Origin: Alitta virens
Taxonomy: Eukaryota > Annelida > Polychaeta > Phyllodocida > Nereididae
Length of the DNA stretch: 64,000 bases
Direction: 5' to 3'
NCBI GenBank assembly: GCA_932294295.1
Contig: OW028575.1
Location: forward strand, 16,620,058-16,684,057
Below the pieces are notes generated by a model. The model saw nothing but the letters and a program-made list of their open reading frames with translations, was not told where the DNA came from and made no database searches. The stretch's first letter is position 1; each line of letters opens with the position of its first letter. The translations under genes and the position numbers were made by a program. Below are positions 12,942 to 27,400 of the stretch, in pieces.

Positions 12942-13639
12942 ATGATGTGTTTAGTTTGCTTACAGCGACTGAGATGTTGTACCAGGTCACAAGTGGTAAG
13001 CTGTTATATATCAATTTTGGAACAGTATAGCTTAAAACAGTAAAATGTAGATCTAGCGTAAAACAAATAATATATTTTGCTGCTGTCTTAATTTAGCGCT
13101 GTATCGTATCATCAGTTCAGTCGACCAGCAGTGACCTTTCAGGCTGTTTGGGAGTTTTTAGGCTTATATAATATATATTTTTTAACTGATCCTCAGATAG
13201 TGTTTTAATGCAAGTTAGGTTTGGGTTTCATTCGGATGAATTTTGTTACCTTGACAGATTATTCTACAATTAAGTGAAGCATCCATCTCATGAGCATAAT
13301 AATTTTACACATGTTTCTTTGCAGGTCTTCACCTTCATACAAAGAGAGTCACCTGCCTCAAACACTCAACAAATTAAATGGATCAGTTCTAATAATGACC
13401 CTGAAGGATTAAAGAACGATTCTCAAACAGCCACATTAAAAGCAACCAGTTCTGCGAAAGGTCCGCCTCCTGATCCCCCAACCACTTGCTGTATGTCTGG
13501 ATGTCCAAATTGTGTGTGGATTGACTATGCTGAGAAACTCAAACAGTATTATTGTGATGGTGGCAACCAAGCTAGAGAAGAAATAATGAAAATTGAAGAT
13601 CACAATATGCGGGTTTTCTTGCTGATGGAAATCAAATGA
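12942..13639 (+). CDS. OXLD1: Oxidoreductase-like domain-containing protein 1 orthologue, two exons
   Basis: Exon 1 (12942-12995, 18 codons, Arg/Cys-rich and hydrophobic like a mitochondrial presequence) ends at GTAAGC. Exon 2 (13325-13639) starts after TTTGCAG in matching phase 0, giving 122 residues. Exon 2 carries the oxidoreductase-like motif: Pro-rich PPDPPTTCCMSGCPNCVWID with a CC-x3-C-x2-C cysteine cluster, then YAEKLKQYY, and near the C-terminus NMRVFLLMEIK. This matches the family (PF09791) as I know it; vertebrate OXLD1 is reported as mitochondrial with no well-defined reaction. An AATAAA signal lies at 13768-13773. It shares its promoter with CCDC137. The second in-frame ATG (12945) could also be used. 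Confidence 0.88.
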
Positions 13640-13767
13640 TGTACAGTTTGTACAGACATTGAATTTTAATTGTATGAGAAATTTTAGATACATTAAATAT
13701 CCTGGTGATGCTCAAGTTTTATTTATGTATGTGTATGTATCAGTTACATTAATTTATATTTGTTTCT

Positions 13768-13773
13768 AATAAA
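13768..13773 (+). terminator. Poly(A) signal of OXLD1
   Basis: AATAAA lies 130 bases after the OXLD1 stop codon. A lone 20-bp match to the end of the inverted-repeat element at 15656 (TTGGCTGGGTCCTGCCTAA) follows at 13833. Confidence 0.7.
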
Positions 13774-14040
13774 AGTTTTTATTTATTAGACTAAATTTTG
13801 TCATTTACTACAATCATAATAAAAGTATCATGTTGGCTGGGTCCTGCCTAAAAAGGACCTAACTTGCCTAAGATCACGTGAATTATTTATTTATTTATTT
13901 TAACGAAAGTGATCATAATCCCTTTTTGTGGGTTTAATAAAAATCACTAGGGGCACTGTCGTAAGGACAACGAAACGCCATCTGGAGGAAATCCATAGAT
14001 TGCCCTTCTAGTGCATTGTGGGTAAAATTCGTTGGGAGCG

Positions 14041-17155
<3,115 letters not shown>

Positions 17156-17635
17156 TTAGGTGAGGTTGCTAATTTCAATTTAAAGTAGAATCCATAATAA
17201 ATGTCCAATTGCTTTTCGGTCTTATTTCATCAGAAAAAAACTTTTTGGCAAGTATTTTCTGCTCAAATTGATAAATTGTATGTACATGTATTGCAATGAC
17301 ATGCTTTAATGGCGCAGGGAACTATATTTTGATAGTGTGACATGACTGAGTACTGATTGCTGCCATCTAGTTTAATATATAATTATACTGAACTGCATGA
17401 AAGCTGATGCTTTGATTCTTTTATGGTTTTGTGTTTGATGTCAATATTATTTGATTGGTTCCAGATGCTGGACCGAAATGTCGGAATTTATTTCAAGTGT
17501 TACATCTGTTTTATTTAATTTGTACAGGTTATGTCTCTGCTTATAATAAATATGATAACTGTGGTGTTAGAATGAATTATCAGTCGGTAAGCTTTGTTTT
17601 GGTAGGAACTTGTAAGATATTATTCGGGATGTAAT

Positions 17636-18430
17636 GATTCTTTTTAATGAATATTAGGCCAAATGTGTTTCATCAAAAGATCCAGTTCAAATGATCTGTG
17701 AATTTCATCTGAATATAAATGTGTTTGGAATGTGATGTGATCCTTTCTGATGCATTTTTGAAGAATTCTGAATTTGTTTTGTGAAAAGGTTCCATCTGAA
17801 CGATCTGTGAATTTCATCAGAATAATGTGATTTGAAATGTGATGTGATCCTTTTTGATGAATTTAAGCCCGGATTTGATTATGAAAAGGTCTGGTCCAAA
17901 TGATCTGTGAATTTATTCGGGAGTAAGTTTGTGTGGTGGAATGTCCCTCTTTGTTGGCGTTAAGGTCTGGAGTAATTCATGTACATGGGTAATAAAGATA
18001 TTATACTTTCCTATTTTTCTGAGCAGGCATTAACCAACAAAAACGTTAATTAACTCCCTCCTGAGTGCAAACTGAACTAGACCTGAGTAATGGAAGGCAT
18101 TAAAAAAAAATTAGTAAATATGGCTAAGTTAGTTATACCCCTCATAGTCTATTACTTCACTGCAACTTGGATATCCTGCAGTTAGCATACCTTTGTAATA
18201 GGAATATTGACAATGCCATCATTACCCTCGTACACGTGCTGATGAGGCGTTAAACAATGACATGCACACAATTACCCACTTGAAGCACTTGATTTTTGAT
18301 GAATTTAAGACGGTATTGTTTCGTGAGAATATCTAGTCCAAATGGACTTTGAATTTCATTGAAATCATATTTTTGGTTTGGAAGTACAGGCTCAAAAGAT
18401 TTATGTGAAATAACTTTGTCGGGAGTTGAA
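17636..18430 (+). repeat. Degenerate ~110-130 bp tandem repeats downstream of NDUFAB1
   Basis: The block AAATGATCTGTGAATTTCAT followed by GGAATGTGATGTGATCCTTT and GATGAATTTAAG recurs at about 17690, 17800, 17895 and, weakly, 18335. The copies are diverged and the array has no coding potential. Confidence 0.6.
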
Positions 18431-19196
18431 CGAAAGAATTTCTCGTTAGGTCACTTGTACGTGTGAGGAAAGCTAAATGTAAGTAGAGCTTATGGCTCAA
18501 GACTTGAATTTATTTGTTTGATTTCATTTGCTTGGGTATAAAATATGGATGTCGCAATGTGGTTGACTGTGTAAGTTCTATGTCTGTTTCTCCAGTAAGG
18601 CAGTGACACATTAGTTGGAATAGATAAATGGATTTTTGACTTGAGGGCGTCAGAATTCTGCATTGGTTGGTCTGCTTGGAAGGCCGCACCAAATTTTGAT
18701 AAAGTAGAAACGCTTCCACGCTTGGCGCGGCTCCTTTTGATTGTTGCTTTTACACTCGCAGTTCAGTTTTTTGTGTTTGAAACATTAGTGAAATAATTCT
18801 CTAACTTCTTACTCTGTCCTTCCATTCTTAGTGTGCAGGGACAGTGTTGATAATATTTTCCTGCACTTCCTCAGCAGTGAGGAAATGGCCATTGATGTCA
18901 AGTTAAAGTCCATGTCAGAAAATTCTGACATACGCTGCATAAAATTCTTGACTGGCCGGTGCTGTGTTGCTTGTATCTCCACCTCCATCTGAAACAATTT
19001 TAGGTATATTTTTACACCATAACATGAAAGAAGTTGTTGGTGCGAGTTTACCAAATATTTTTTTAAACATACAACTATGTACACTTAAGCATAAAAGTAC
19101 TTCAGCATTTACAAGAAAACAGCCATACATAAGGTATAATTATAAACGGTCAAGCATACAATGCTGCATAAATCCAGTAGCAACACTTGTCTGGTT
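18431..19196. other. No gene recognised
   Basis: A minus-strand segment 19000-18830 after TTTCAG is open in more than one frame but matches nothing I know. Otherwise the sequence is AT-rich and featureless. Confidence 0.4.
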
Positions 19197-19208
19197 CAGA
19201 TACATGTA

Positions 19209-19359
19209 GCTTCTAACCACTAGGTTCCGGGTTCGATTCCTGGTCGAGCCTATGTTGGATGGCTGTTTCATCCTTTGTCTCATTGCCATGGTCCCTACCT
19301 GTCCTAATTAGCCCATCAGGTGCAGAAATACAGGACGTAAAGCCCTAGTCCACCACCAC
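19209..19359 (+). mobile_element. tRNA-derived SINE, 5'-truncated
   Basis: The copy starts inside the tRNA-like head (anticodon-arm region) and includes the B box GGTTCGATTCC and the whole body and tail. It is flanked by the perfect 12-bp duplication CAGATACATGTA (19197-19208 and 19360-19371). Confidence 0.92.
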
Positions 19360-19494
19360 CAGATACATGTAAACTCATTGACCCATCAGTCATAACCTCT
19401 GCATTGGTGTTGTAAGCATATGGTCAATGTCCAAGGGTAGAGTATTGCCTCTTGCAGGGGCTCGGAACTGCGGCAGAACCAGACACAATGAGCT

Positions 19495-19621
19495 TCAAAT
19501 GGTTGTACCCAAAGTGACGTGCGTCAAGGGTTTTCCACAGCCCCACGTAGACTCCTTTGCTTGGTTGAACTCGCTGATCAGAACATAGTTCACACCATCT
19601 TCAGGGCGACAAATTATCTCC
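19495..19621 (-). other. Unclassified exon-like ORF, minus strand
   Basis: After the acceptor TCTTTGCAG an open frame EIICRPEDGVNYVLISEF continues through TWGCGKPLTHV to a stop. Its composition looks like real protein, but I recognise no family. It lies on the same strand as the P-like transposase exon and may be part of the same or another decayed transposon. Confidence 0.3.
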
Positions 19622-19812
19622 CTGCAAAGACTTGTATATTTGAAAGCTTTAATAACATTATATATGTATATGTAAGTATAGCACAGATGCACACTGGAAA
19701 CAAATACATTTTTGTGCTATCGGACACTACTCGATATATTAACTTTCCAGAATGCATGTATATTTGTTATAATTTGCTACAATTTATTTATCAAGTGCAA
19801 CAGTTCATACAA

Positions 19813-19896
19813 CTATAAATTTGCTAATCAATTTGATTCCCTATAAATTTGCTAATCAATTTGATTCCCTATAAATTGGCTAATCAATTAGATTCC
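19813..19896. repeat. Three tandem copies of a 28-bp unit
   Basis: Units 19813-19840, 19841-19868 and 19869-19896 share CTATAAATTTGCTAATCAAT; the third has two or three changes. Confidence 0.9.
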
Positions 19897-20382
19897 CTCA
19901 AGTAACCCACATTTTCAGCCAATCTTTAGAAAACTGTACATGGCTTCCAATGGACAGGGCAATCATGGATGAACATTTTAATGCGAGTTGATATGCTGAT
20001 GTACTTGGCAGTAATTCTCAGACCCTCTCCAAAAAAGATCGGTCCCGATTGTGCCTGAGTAAAGAAACCTCATTCTCCAAAATGAGACTGAAACTCCTAA
20101 TCATGCAGAAAGCCATTTAACCACTGCAAAAACGTTTTTGATCATTGTAAGAGGCACAGTATAAATTGAAATTGGAATAATAAGTTATACTTTTATTTAT
20201 GTGGACATGATTACTTAATCGAAGGGCATACAAGTGAGTAAGATATAATTTTCATTAAATTTATCATTGCATGTGGTCTTCCATTTAAATTTATGCATTT
20301 TGAAAAGGATGAATAACATACCCAATGTTTCATATTCAAACAATTATATCTGAATGTACTTATATTTTGATATAGTGAATAC

Positions 20383-20577
20383 CTGTAATCTCCAGTCATG
20401 CTTGTCTTCGTAAGCTGCACACTCCGGTTTCCTTGTCTTCTGATCTTCTCCCTTTCTACTCGCAGTAAGGCAATACAAAAACTTGTCGATCATGCCTATG
20501 AAGTATTGGATGGACCGAGTTTCGGCATCAAGATCTACATTCAGGGCAAAAGCAATCTTTACCATATTGCTGAGAAC
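20383..20577 (-). pseudogene. P-element/THAP9-like transposase exon fragment
   Basis: A 65-codon open exon lies between TTCCAG and GTATTC on the minus strand. Its order of features, VLSNMVKIA, then FIGMIDKFLYCLTAS, then KTRKPECAAYEDKHDWRLQ, follows the pattern I associate with THAP/P-element transposases (VLS...A..F, F...DxFFDCLN, KP...PY...DxRLxWL). No THAP domain or catalytic acidic residues were found nearby, so this is an isolated fragment. The family assignment is from memory of the pattern and moderately uncertain. Confidence 0.45.
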
Positions 20578-20781
20578 CTGGAACATAAAATAAGAATGAT
20601 AATGATTTGCTTGATGCATGATCAGTTCTCATCTGCATATTTAATGTTTGAATGTTAGGCGAACCAGTTTCACCCTCTTTTCGTAGAGTTGGTGGGAGGT
20701 ATAGGTGCTGTGGGGTTATTTTCCATGTAGTATGGAGCACCGTTACCATGGTGTTAGTTTGTTGGTTATGTCCAGTTGCTA

Positions 20782-20940
20782 CTGGGCTTCCAACCGCTGG
20801 GTTCCGGGTTTGATTCCCGGTTGAGCCTAAGTTGGATGTCTTGTTTCATCCTTCATCTCATTGCCATGGTCTCTGCCTGTCCTAATTAGCCCAACTGGTG
20901 CAGAAATACAGGACGTAAAGCCCTAATCGCCCACCCACCC
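20782..20940 (+). mobile_element. tRNA-derived SINE, 5'-truncated
   Basis: Begins in the tRNA-like anticodon arm (CTGGGCTTCCAACCGCTGG) and runs to the CCCACCCACCC tail. Target-site duplication ATGTCCAGTTGCTA at 20768-20781 and 20941-20954. Confidence 0.93.
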
Positions 20941-20954
20941 ATGTCCAGTTGCTA

Positions 20955-21745
20955 AGTTTGGATGACAGACTCCAACAAGCTTCAGAAGCTGGGTCCAAAG
21001 AATTGCTTGATTATTGTACGAAGAGACCTGCATACATGTTCAATGCCATTTACATTTGTTTTCAATCGGTCTGTCAATATGCTGCTCTTTACATAGATTG
21101 CTACACCACCTCTGCCTTTGTTGTCTGGCCTGTCTTATCTATAAAGTGCCCTCAAAAGGTTCTGGGCCTCCACGCGGCGAGGGTGGAAACACTTGGGGTG
21201 GAGTCCTCTATCCCCAGTGGCTAAAACAGGACAGTGCGCATTGCACAAGCTGCTCCAGCTATCCAACGCAGACAATTATTGATTTTTTACATGCTTCTGG
21301 TTTCTACTACCAACTATAGATAATCAATCTTACCCTAGAGAGCCTCTACATAGCCTATCAGGTGCTGATGAGGCATTAAACTATCACACTAACTAACTTA
21401 TCTATAAAGTAGATAACTGGCAATATCCACAGTGACATTTCCATATTGTGCTTTCAGCCATGTTTCATTGATCATCAATCAGTACATCAAAATGCATTTC
21501 TTCATAGTTCTTTATATCTGGAATTTTTGAATGAAGACCTTGCACATTCTGGTGGACAAGTGAAAGCACTGCATCAGTTGGGAATTTATTTTCAGCTAGT
21601 TCAGGCACAGTATTCATGTTTTACAAATGAGTATGTATTTCTTCACATCTGAAGATCTTAGTAGGATCTTAGTTCTTGATGAAAAGGCCTTGCATGCTTG
21701 TAACACGACTGAGAGCTACATAAGCTTGACCTGCACCTTGAGTCT
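20955..21745 (-). pseudogene. Helentron/Helitron-like remnant: Pif1 helicase motif plus AP-type endonuclease
   Basis: On the minus strand, 21743-21680 reads KTQGAGQAYVALSRVTSMQG, the last helicase motif of Pif1-type Helitron proteins (QAYVALSR). It is shortened: the hydrophobic segment normally between KTQG and AGQAY is missing. Further on (21600-21440), SLVHQNVQGLHSKIPDI and FDVLIDDQ resemble the start of an exonuclease-endonuclease-phosphatase domain, and beyond the inserted short element (21134-21000) the frame resumes with DRPDNKGRGGVAIYVKSS, another endonuclease block. Helicase followed by endonuclease is the architecture of Helentrons. Stops (after FDVLIDDQ, after SYLLYR) show it is dead. 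A short retroelement and L1 interrupt it. Confidence 0.6.
21148..21396 (+). mobile_element. Short ribozyme-headed non-autonomous retroelement, copy 1
   Basis: A 249-bp element made of the LINE 5' end (HDV-like ribozyme plus part of the 5'UTR, to CTGCTCCAGCT) joined to the last ~60 bp of LINE ORF2 and the LINE 3'UTR/tail. Perfect 14-bp target duplication CTTATCTATAAAGT at 21134-21147 and 21397-21410. The left duplication abuts the first G of the ribozyme. It lies inside the Helentron endonuclease remnant. The ribozyme has a GCAAAA-type change in J1/2 and a G-U in P2, but the catalytic core is kept. Confidence 0.92.
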
Positions 21746-21748
21746 TAT

Positions 21749-21832
21749 GCCCTCGAAGGTCCTTTGCCTCCACGCGGTGAGGGTGGAAACACTTGGGGTG
21801 AAGTCCTCTATCCCCAGTGGCTAAAACAGGAC
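21749..21832 (+). ncRNA. HDV-like ribozyme at the 5' end of LINE copy L1 (partly decayed)
   Basis: Same fold as described for 44878-44962. P1 (GCCCTC with GAGGGT) and the catalytic GGCTAA of J4/2 are kept. P2 has lost its last pair and P3 has a G-U, so activity is doubtful. It marks the full 5' end of the element. Confidence 0.75.
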
Positions 21833-21901
21833 AGTGCGCATTGCACAAGCTGCTCCAGCTTTACAGGAGGGTGTGTCCCCTACCATACAGGGGAAACAAA
21901 A

Positions 21902-22804
21902 ATGAATATGTCCGAATCGACAATTTCAGACCGGCTCGCATGTCCCCCGGGTGAACAAGGTGCGCGTCCCTCAGCGGTAAACCAGGCTGAGGTCGAAAAA
22001 TTGGCTTCTGGTTCCAGACTTGGTAAACGTTTGCGTCCATCATTAGATGACGCAAATCAAAGCTCTCAATCTGCCTCTCTATCTCAGACATGGCCCAAGT
22101 TTCTTGTAATTACTGGCTGTGATGATGGGTTTTCCCGTCTCTCAGCCATTACAATTTGCAGGACCTTGAAAGAAAACGTAGGCTATATTGAAAATACAAG
22201 GAGATTAAAAAATTCTTCCTTGCTGGTGCAGGTTGCACACAAGGACCAATCTTTGAAGTTGCTGGAGTGGAAGGCCTTTGCGGGTGCCCCTATTAAGGTG
22301 GAGCCCCATCGGTTTTTCAACTCCTGCAAGGGCGTTATAACATCGCACGAGAGCAGTCTCTGCTCTGATGAGGAACTGAGGGACTGGCTGGATGACTACA
22401 ATGTCATCCACATTCATCGCCAGCCCCCCAGATATTCACTACAGCTTCTCACACTGACCTTTGATGGCACAGTTTTGCCTGACAAGGTCAGCATTGGGTT
22501 CGAGTGGTGTAGGGTACGTCCCTACATCCCGAACCCAAAACGATGTTATAATTGCCAGCGATTTGGCCATTTTAGCGGCTCCTGCCGCGCCAAAGCAACC
22601 TGCGCCAATTGTGGGTCACGGGAACACGCTCATTCCCATGACTCACCATGTCAGAAACAATCATATTGTGTTAATTGTGGAGGTGATGGGCCAGCCTATC
22701 ACCGTGGCTGTCCCAAATGGCAGCTAGAGAAAGAGATCCTGAAATTAAAAACCACCAAGGATATCTCCTTTCCCCAATCGCGCTGTATAGCTGAACAGGC
22801 TGCT
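21902..22804 (+). pseudogene. LINE ORF1 (gag-like), N-terminal two thirds, copy L1
   Basis: The ATG at 21902 gives MNMSESTISDRLACPPGEQG and continues through the three zinc knuckles to the AEQAA segment, where a nested LINE copy interrupts it. Because the nested copy happens to be in frame, the reading frame runs on into RNase H and stops at 23728, an accidental 608-residue fusion. ORF1 resumes at 23825 after a 14-bp duplication. The sequence belongs to the same ORF1 subtype as L5 (GSRLGKRLRPSLDDANQ). Confidence 0.9.
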
Positions 22805-23810
22805 CCGCCATGGATTCTCCCAGTCCCGAAAGTTATACTGGATTTGGCAGAGCTTAAGAAAAGCGAAACCAATCCGGTAGACTATCAAAACCTATTTTAT
22901 AGTATAAGGTTTAAATACGAATCGTACAAATTTCTATACACAGATGGCTCAAAAATGGAAAGACGAGTAGGCTGTGCAGTCACTTCTTATAAAACCGTTA
23001 TAGCTGAATGTCGTCTTCCAGACCACTGCTCAATATACACTGCAGAATTAACAGCTATTTACCTTGCCTTAAAGAACATCGAGGACTCAGAATCAGATCG
23101 TTATGTTATCTGTTCTGATTCAAAATCTGCTCTTCAAGCAATCCAAAATAAACAACTTGATAACCCTGGGATCTTAGATGTTCTGATTAAGTATTTCTAT
23201 CTTCACGAATACAAAGACATAGTATTCTGCTGGATTCCTGGACACGCTGGCATTGAAGGGAATGAAAAAGCAGACCTGGCAGCAAAAAGGGCTCTTACAA
23301 AAGAGATAACTGATTTTACCATTCCATACACTGATTTTAAAATGACTATAAAATCTTTTATCATGTCTTGCTGGCAAAGACAATGGAATGAATGTAATAA
23401 CAACAAGTTGCATTCAATCTTACCTTGCATTCAAAATAAAATACCTAGTAGGTTCAATACTCGCAAAGATCAAGGAATATATCACAGATGCCTCATAGGA
23501 CATTCAAGACTTACACATTTACACCTTTTAGTCAATGAACCGGCACCGGTATGCCAGAGTTGTCAGTGCCCCCTAACAGTCAAACATATTTTATTAGATT
23601 GCAGCCACTTACAACGCTTTAGAAGACCTTTGTTTCAAGCTAATACCTTACAACATCTCTTTACCAGATATCCAACCCAGACAATTATAGATTTTTTATA
23701 TACTTCTGGTTTCTACTACCAAATATAGTTAATCAATCTTAACCTAGAGAGCCTCTACATAGCCCACTCAGGTGCTGATGAGGCGTTAAACAATAACTCA
23801 CACACACACA
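22805..23810 (+). mobile_element. Nested 5'-truncated LINE copy inside L1 ORF1
   Basis: About 1 kb of the same LINE family, starting at the codons for PPWILPVPK (residue 921 of ORF2) and running through RNase H, the C-terminal zinc motif, the stop (23726-23728) and the CACACA tail. Flanked by the 14-bp duplication CTGAACAGGCTGCT (22791-22804 and 23811-23824). The RNase H segment is open with all catalytic residues, so the insertion is young compared with its host copy. Confidence 0.95.
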
Positions 23811-23824
23811 CTGAACAGGCTGCT

Positions 23825-24238
23825 GGGGCAAGCTATGCCTCAGTCCTGTCTCAGATGGCTGGACCTAGATCTCCTTCACCCAGATCATCGCCCAGGCGAA
23901 GGATTAACCTAGATCCAAATTTTAATTATTCCAAGGCAGGGCAAAGCTCGCAGAAAGATAAACCAAAATCGAAGACTTCACAGTCAGACAAACACCTGGC
24001 AAGAATAAAACAGCATGCTACAGATGTCGGTAAAGGACATCTCGTAGCTCCATTAGTTGCTGCTTCACAGCTTAGTGTACCCTCACAGGGTGCACCTTCC
24101 GGCGATAGGTCGGAAGAGATACACCAGCCGATGGAAGAGGAGGCAGGGACTACCACCATCCCTAGGCCTCAACGGGAGGGGGCAATTGATAAAAGATCAA
24201 TTGTTCCCAAAAGACCCCCCTCATCAGAAAAACACTAG
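23825..24238 (+). pseudogene. LINE ORF1, C-terminal part, copy L1
   Basis: Continuation of ORF1 after the nested insertion (GASYASVLSQMAGPRSPSPR and onwards), a Ser/Pro/Arg-rich, probably disordered tail. Compared with intact copies the frame ends early: the region before the stop (PKRPPSSEKH) has lost one base of a C run (PKRPPLIRK in the intact copies), truncating the last ~35 residues. Confidence 0.85.
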
Positions 24239-24412
24239 AAAAATCTAGTGCACTGGGCATCATAAGACCACCATCTAAGCATGGTGGGGCCCCCAAAAAG
24301 ATCTTAACACCAAAAGAGGCAGCGACTTTGAAGAAAAAGTAAATATTCATACAAATTCATACCATGCACTATAGATTTTACTATGATAATATTAAACTCT
24401 TTTAACTAATTC

Positions 24413-27400
24413 ATGGACAGTATCATTCAGTGGAACTGTCGAGGTTTCAGAGCCAACTTCGATGAAATAGGTTGCATGGTCCAAGACTTAAACCCTAGTG
24501 TTTTCTGCCTGCAGGAAACATTTCTGAAACCTCCAAATAGTTTTAAACTGAGAAACTACCATATGTTTAATACATATGGCAATATTGCCCACGATAGAGC
24601 CACTGGTGGCTCATCAATTTTAGTTAAAACTGGAATCATTCATTCTCATATTCCACTTAACACAAACCTTCAGGCTGCAGCAGTTCGTCTGAACCTGAAT
24701 AAATTATTCACTATATGTTCCTTATATATCCCTCCACCCTTTCACCTTACAGCCAGTGATTTGCATAACCTTTACAATCAACTTCCTGAACCGCGTCTTA
24801 TCCTAGGAGATTTTAACAGCCATAACCAATTGTGGGGAAGCACTTCCCACAACAACAAAGGAAAAACCATTGAAGACTTTCTCGATGACCACACCCTTTG
24901 TTTGTTCAATGATGGTTCATCCACATATCTTCACCCAGGTCATGGAACATTTTCATCAATTGACCTTAGTATATGTGATCCAGCGTTATTTCTGGAATTT
25001 GAATGGAGAGTATTAGAGGACACTCACGGCAGTGATCACTTTCCCCTTGTCCTACAAAAAGTAGAAGGTACGAGAGAAGTGGGTCAACTCCGATGGAAGT
25101 TGCATAAAGCGGATTGGACCTCTTTCGAAAAGCACTGCTTAGAAACAATTATAGGAATTGTATTAGTCTCGTTAAAGATTTTACTGATGATATTACTGAT
25201 ATAGCCAATAAAACAATACCGATGACAAAAAATAATTCTAAACGAAGTGCAAGACTCTGGTTTGACGACAAAGTAAGAGAAGCTATTAAAAACCGTAAGA
25301 GAGCCCTCAGAATCTTTAAATCACAGCCGACCATCAACAATCTGAATAATTTTAAGTGCCTGAAAGCCAAAGCGCGTAGAATTGTCAGGCAAAACAAACG
25401 TAGTTGCTGGAGAGACTATGTCTCCAGACTCACTGAAAGAACTCCTAGCAATAAAGTCTGGAAAATGATTAAGAAGATTGAAGGAAAGAACCTAGCTTCA
25501 CATGTAAGCATTCTAGAAGTGAATGGAGAATATCTCTCCTCACCAGAACAAATATCCAACGGGTTAGGAGAACAGTTTGCGCACAACTCCTCGTCAGAGA
25601 ACTATACGAGAGAATTCCAATGTTATAAGGCTCAAGCTGAGAGATTAACCCTAAATATACAGTCTGATAACAGCGAAGATTATAACTCCTACATCACCTT
25701 AGAAGAACTTCAGAAGGCCATCTTAAAAGCGACTGACTCTGCAACAGGTCCTGATAATATATATTATCAAATCTTAAAACACCTACCTCAATCCTCTTTA
25801 AAAACATTACTGTATATCTTTAATCAAATTTGGGAGAAGGGATGTCTTCCAGCCCTCTGGAAACAAGCCACGGTCATCCCAATTCCCAAGCCGGGGAAGG
25901 ATCATAGTGATCCTTTGAATTATCGACCAATAGCCTTAACCAGTTGTCTATGTAAGACAATGGAACAAATTGTTACTGATAGACTGGTTTGGTTCCTGGA
26001 GTCGAACCAGCTTATTACAGAGTTCCAATCTGGATTTCGCCGTCACAGGAGCACATTAGATCATTAAGTCAGACTGGAAACTTATGTTAGAGATGCTTTC
26101 ATTAACAGAGAACACGTAGTAGCCATATTCTTTGACCTAGAAAAAGCTTATGACACTACATGGAAATATGGAATAATGAAAGATCTCCACGACTTAGGGC
26201 TTTGAGGTCGCCTTTCAGTTTTCATCGGATCCTTCCTACAGGATCACTTCTTTAAGGTCCGAGTGGGATCAACGATGTCAAGCCCTTACTCTCAGGAGAA
26301 TGGAGTCCCTCAGGGTAGTATTATCTCGCCTACCCTCTTTAACGTCAAAATCAACAGTATAGTAAATTCCATCTCAGAAAATCTCATGTCGTCCCTATAT
26401 GTTGACGATTTCCTCATTGCATACCGTTCCAGATATATGCCAACCATAGAACAACAACTGCAATTAAATTTGAATAGGATTCACAAATGGTCACTTGAAA
26501 ATGGCTTCAAGTTCTCTAAACAGAAGACAGTTTGTATGCCTTTCTATTATTTACGATCAAACCATCCAGATCCATCACTAATAATTGACAACTGTCAAAT
26601 AAAAGTGGTGAATGAAACAACATTTTTGGGTGTACTCCTTGACTCCAAATTGTCTTTCATTCCGCATATCAAAGCACTGAAAGCAAAGTGCCTGAAATCA
26701 ATGAACCTCCTTAAAGTAGTGAGCAAATATAATTGGGGTGGGGACACAACGGTCCTCCTTCGTCTCTATCGAGCAATTACTCGTTCTCGACTTGATTATG
26801 GTTCTGTGGTATATGGCTCCGCCAGACCATCTTAGCTAAAATGCCTGAATTCTGTACATCATCAAGGGTTGCGACTAAGCTTAAGAGCTTTTCGTACATC
26901 TCCTGTAGAGAGCTTATATGTACTGGCAGGGGAACCTCCACTTTCCCTACGTCGTATCAAGTTATCCATGCAATACATACTAAAAGTAGCTTCAACTCCA
27001 ACAAATCCAACATATGATGTAATATTTCATCCAAAGTACATGCATCATTATGAATCTCGTTCAAACGCCATTCGACCACTGGGATTACGCATGAAATTCT
27101 ATCTTGAGGCTGCAAAAATTGATACTACAATCATTGCCGAGACGCAAGCACCACCCATTCCGCCATGGATTCTCCCAGTCCCGAAAGTTATACTGGATTT
27201 GGCAGAGCTTAAGAAAAGCGAAACCAATCCGGTAGACTATCAAAACCTATTTTATAGTATAAGGTTTAAATATGATTCGTACAAATTTCTATACACAGAT
27301 GGCTCAAAAATGGAAAGACGAGTAGGCTGTGCAGTCACTTCTAATAAAACCGTTATAGCTGAATGTCGTCTTCCAGACCACTGCTCAATATACACTGCAG

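Noticed and set aside
21764..23728. A 654-codon frame as a new gene.
   Set aside because: It begins at a non-ATG codon inside the ribozyme and is the fusion of ORF1 with a nested LINE fragment bounded by a 14-bp duplication. Noted only as a possible chimera.
23774..23810. (CA)n stretches as independent microsatellites.
   Set aside because: They sit exactly at LINE 3' ends next to target duplications, so they are retroelement tails.
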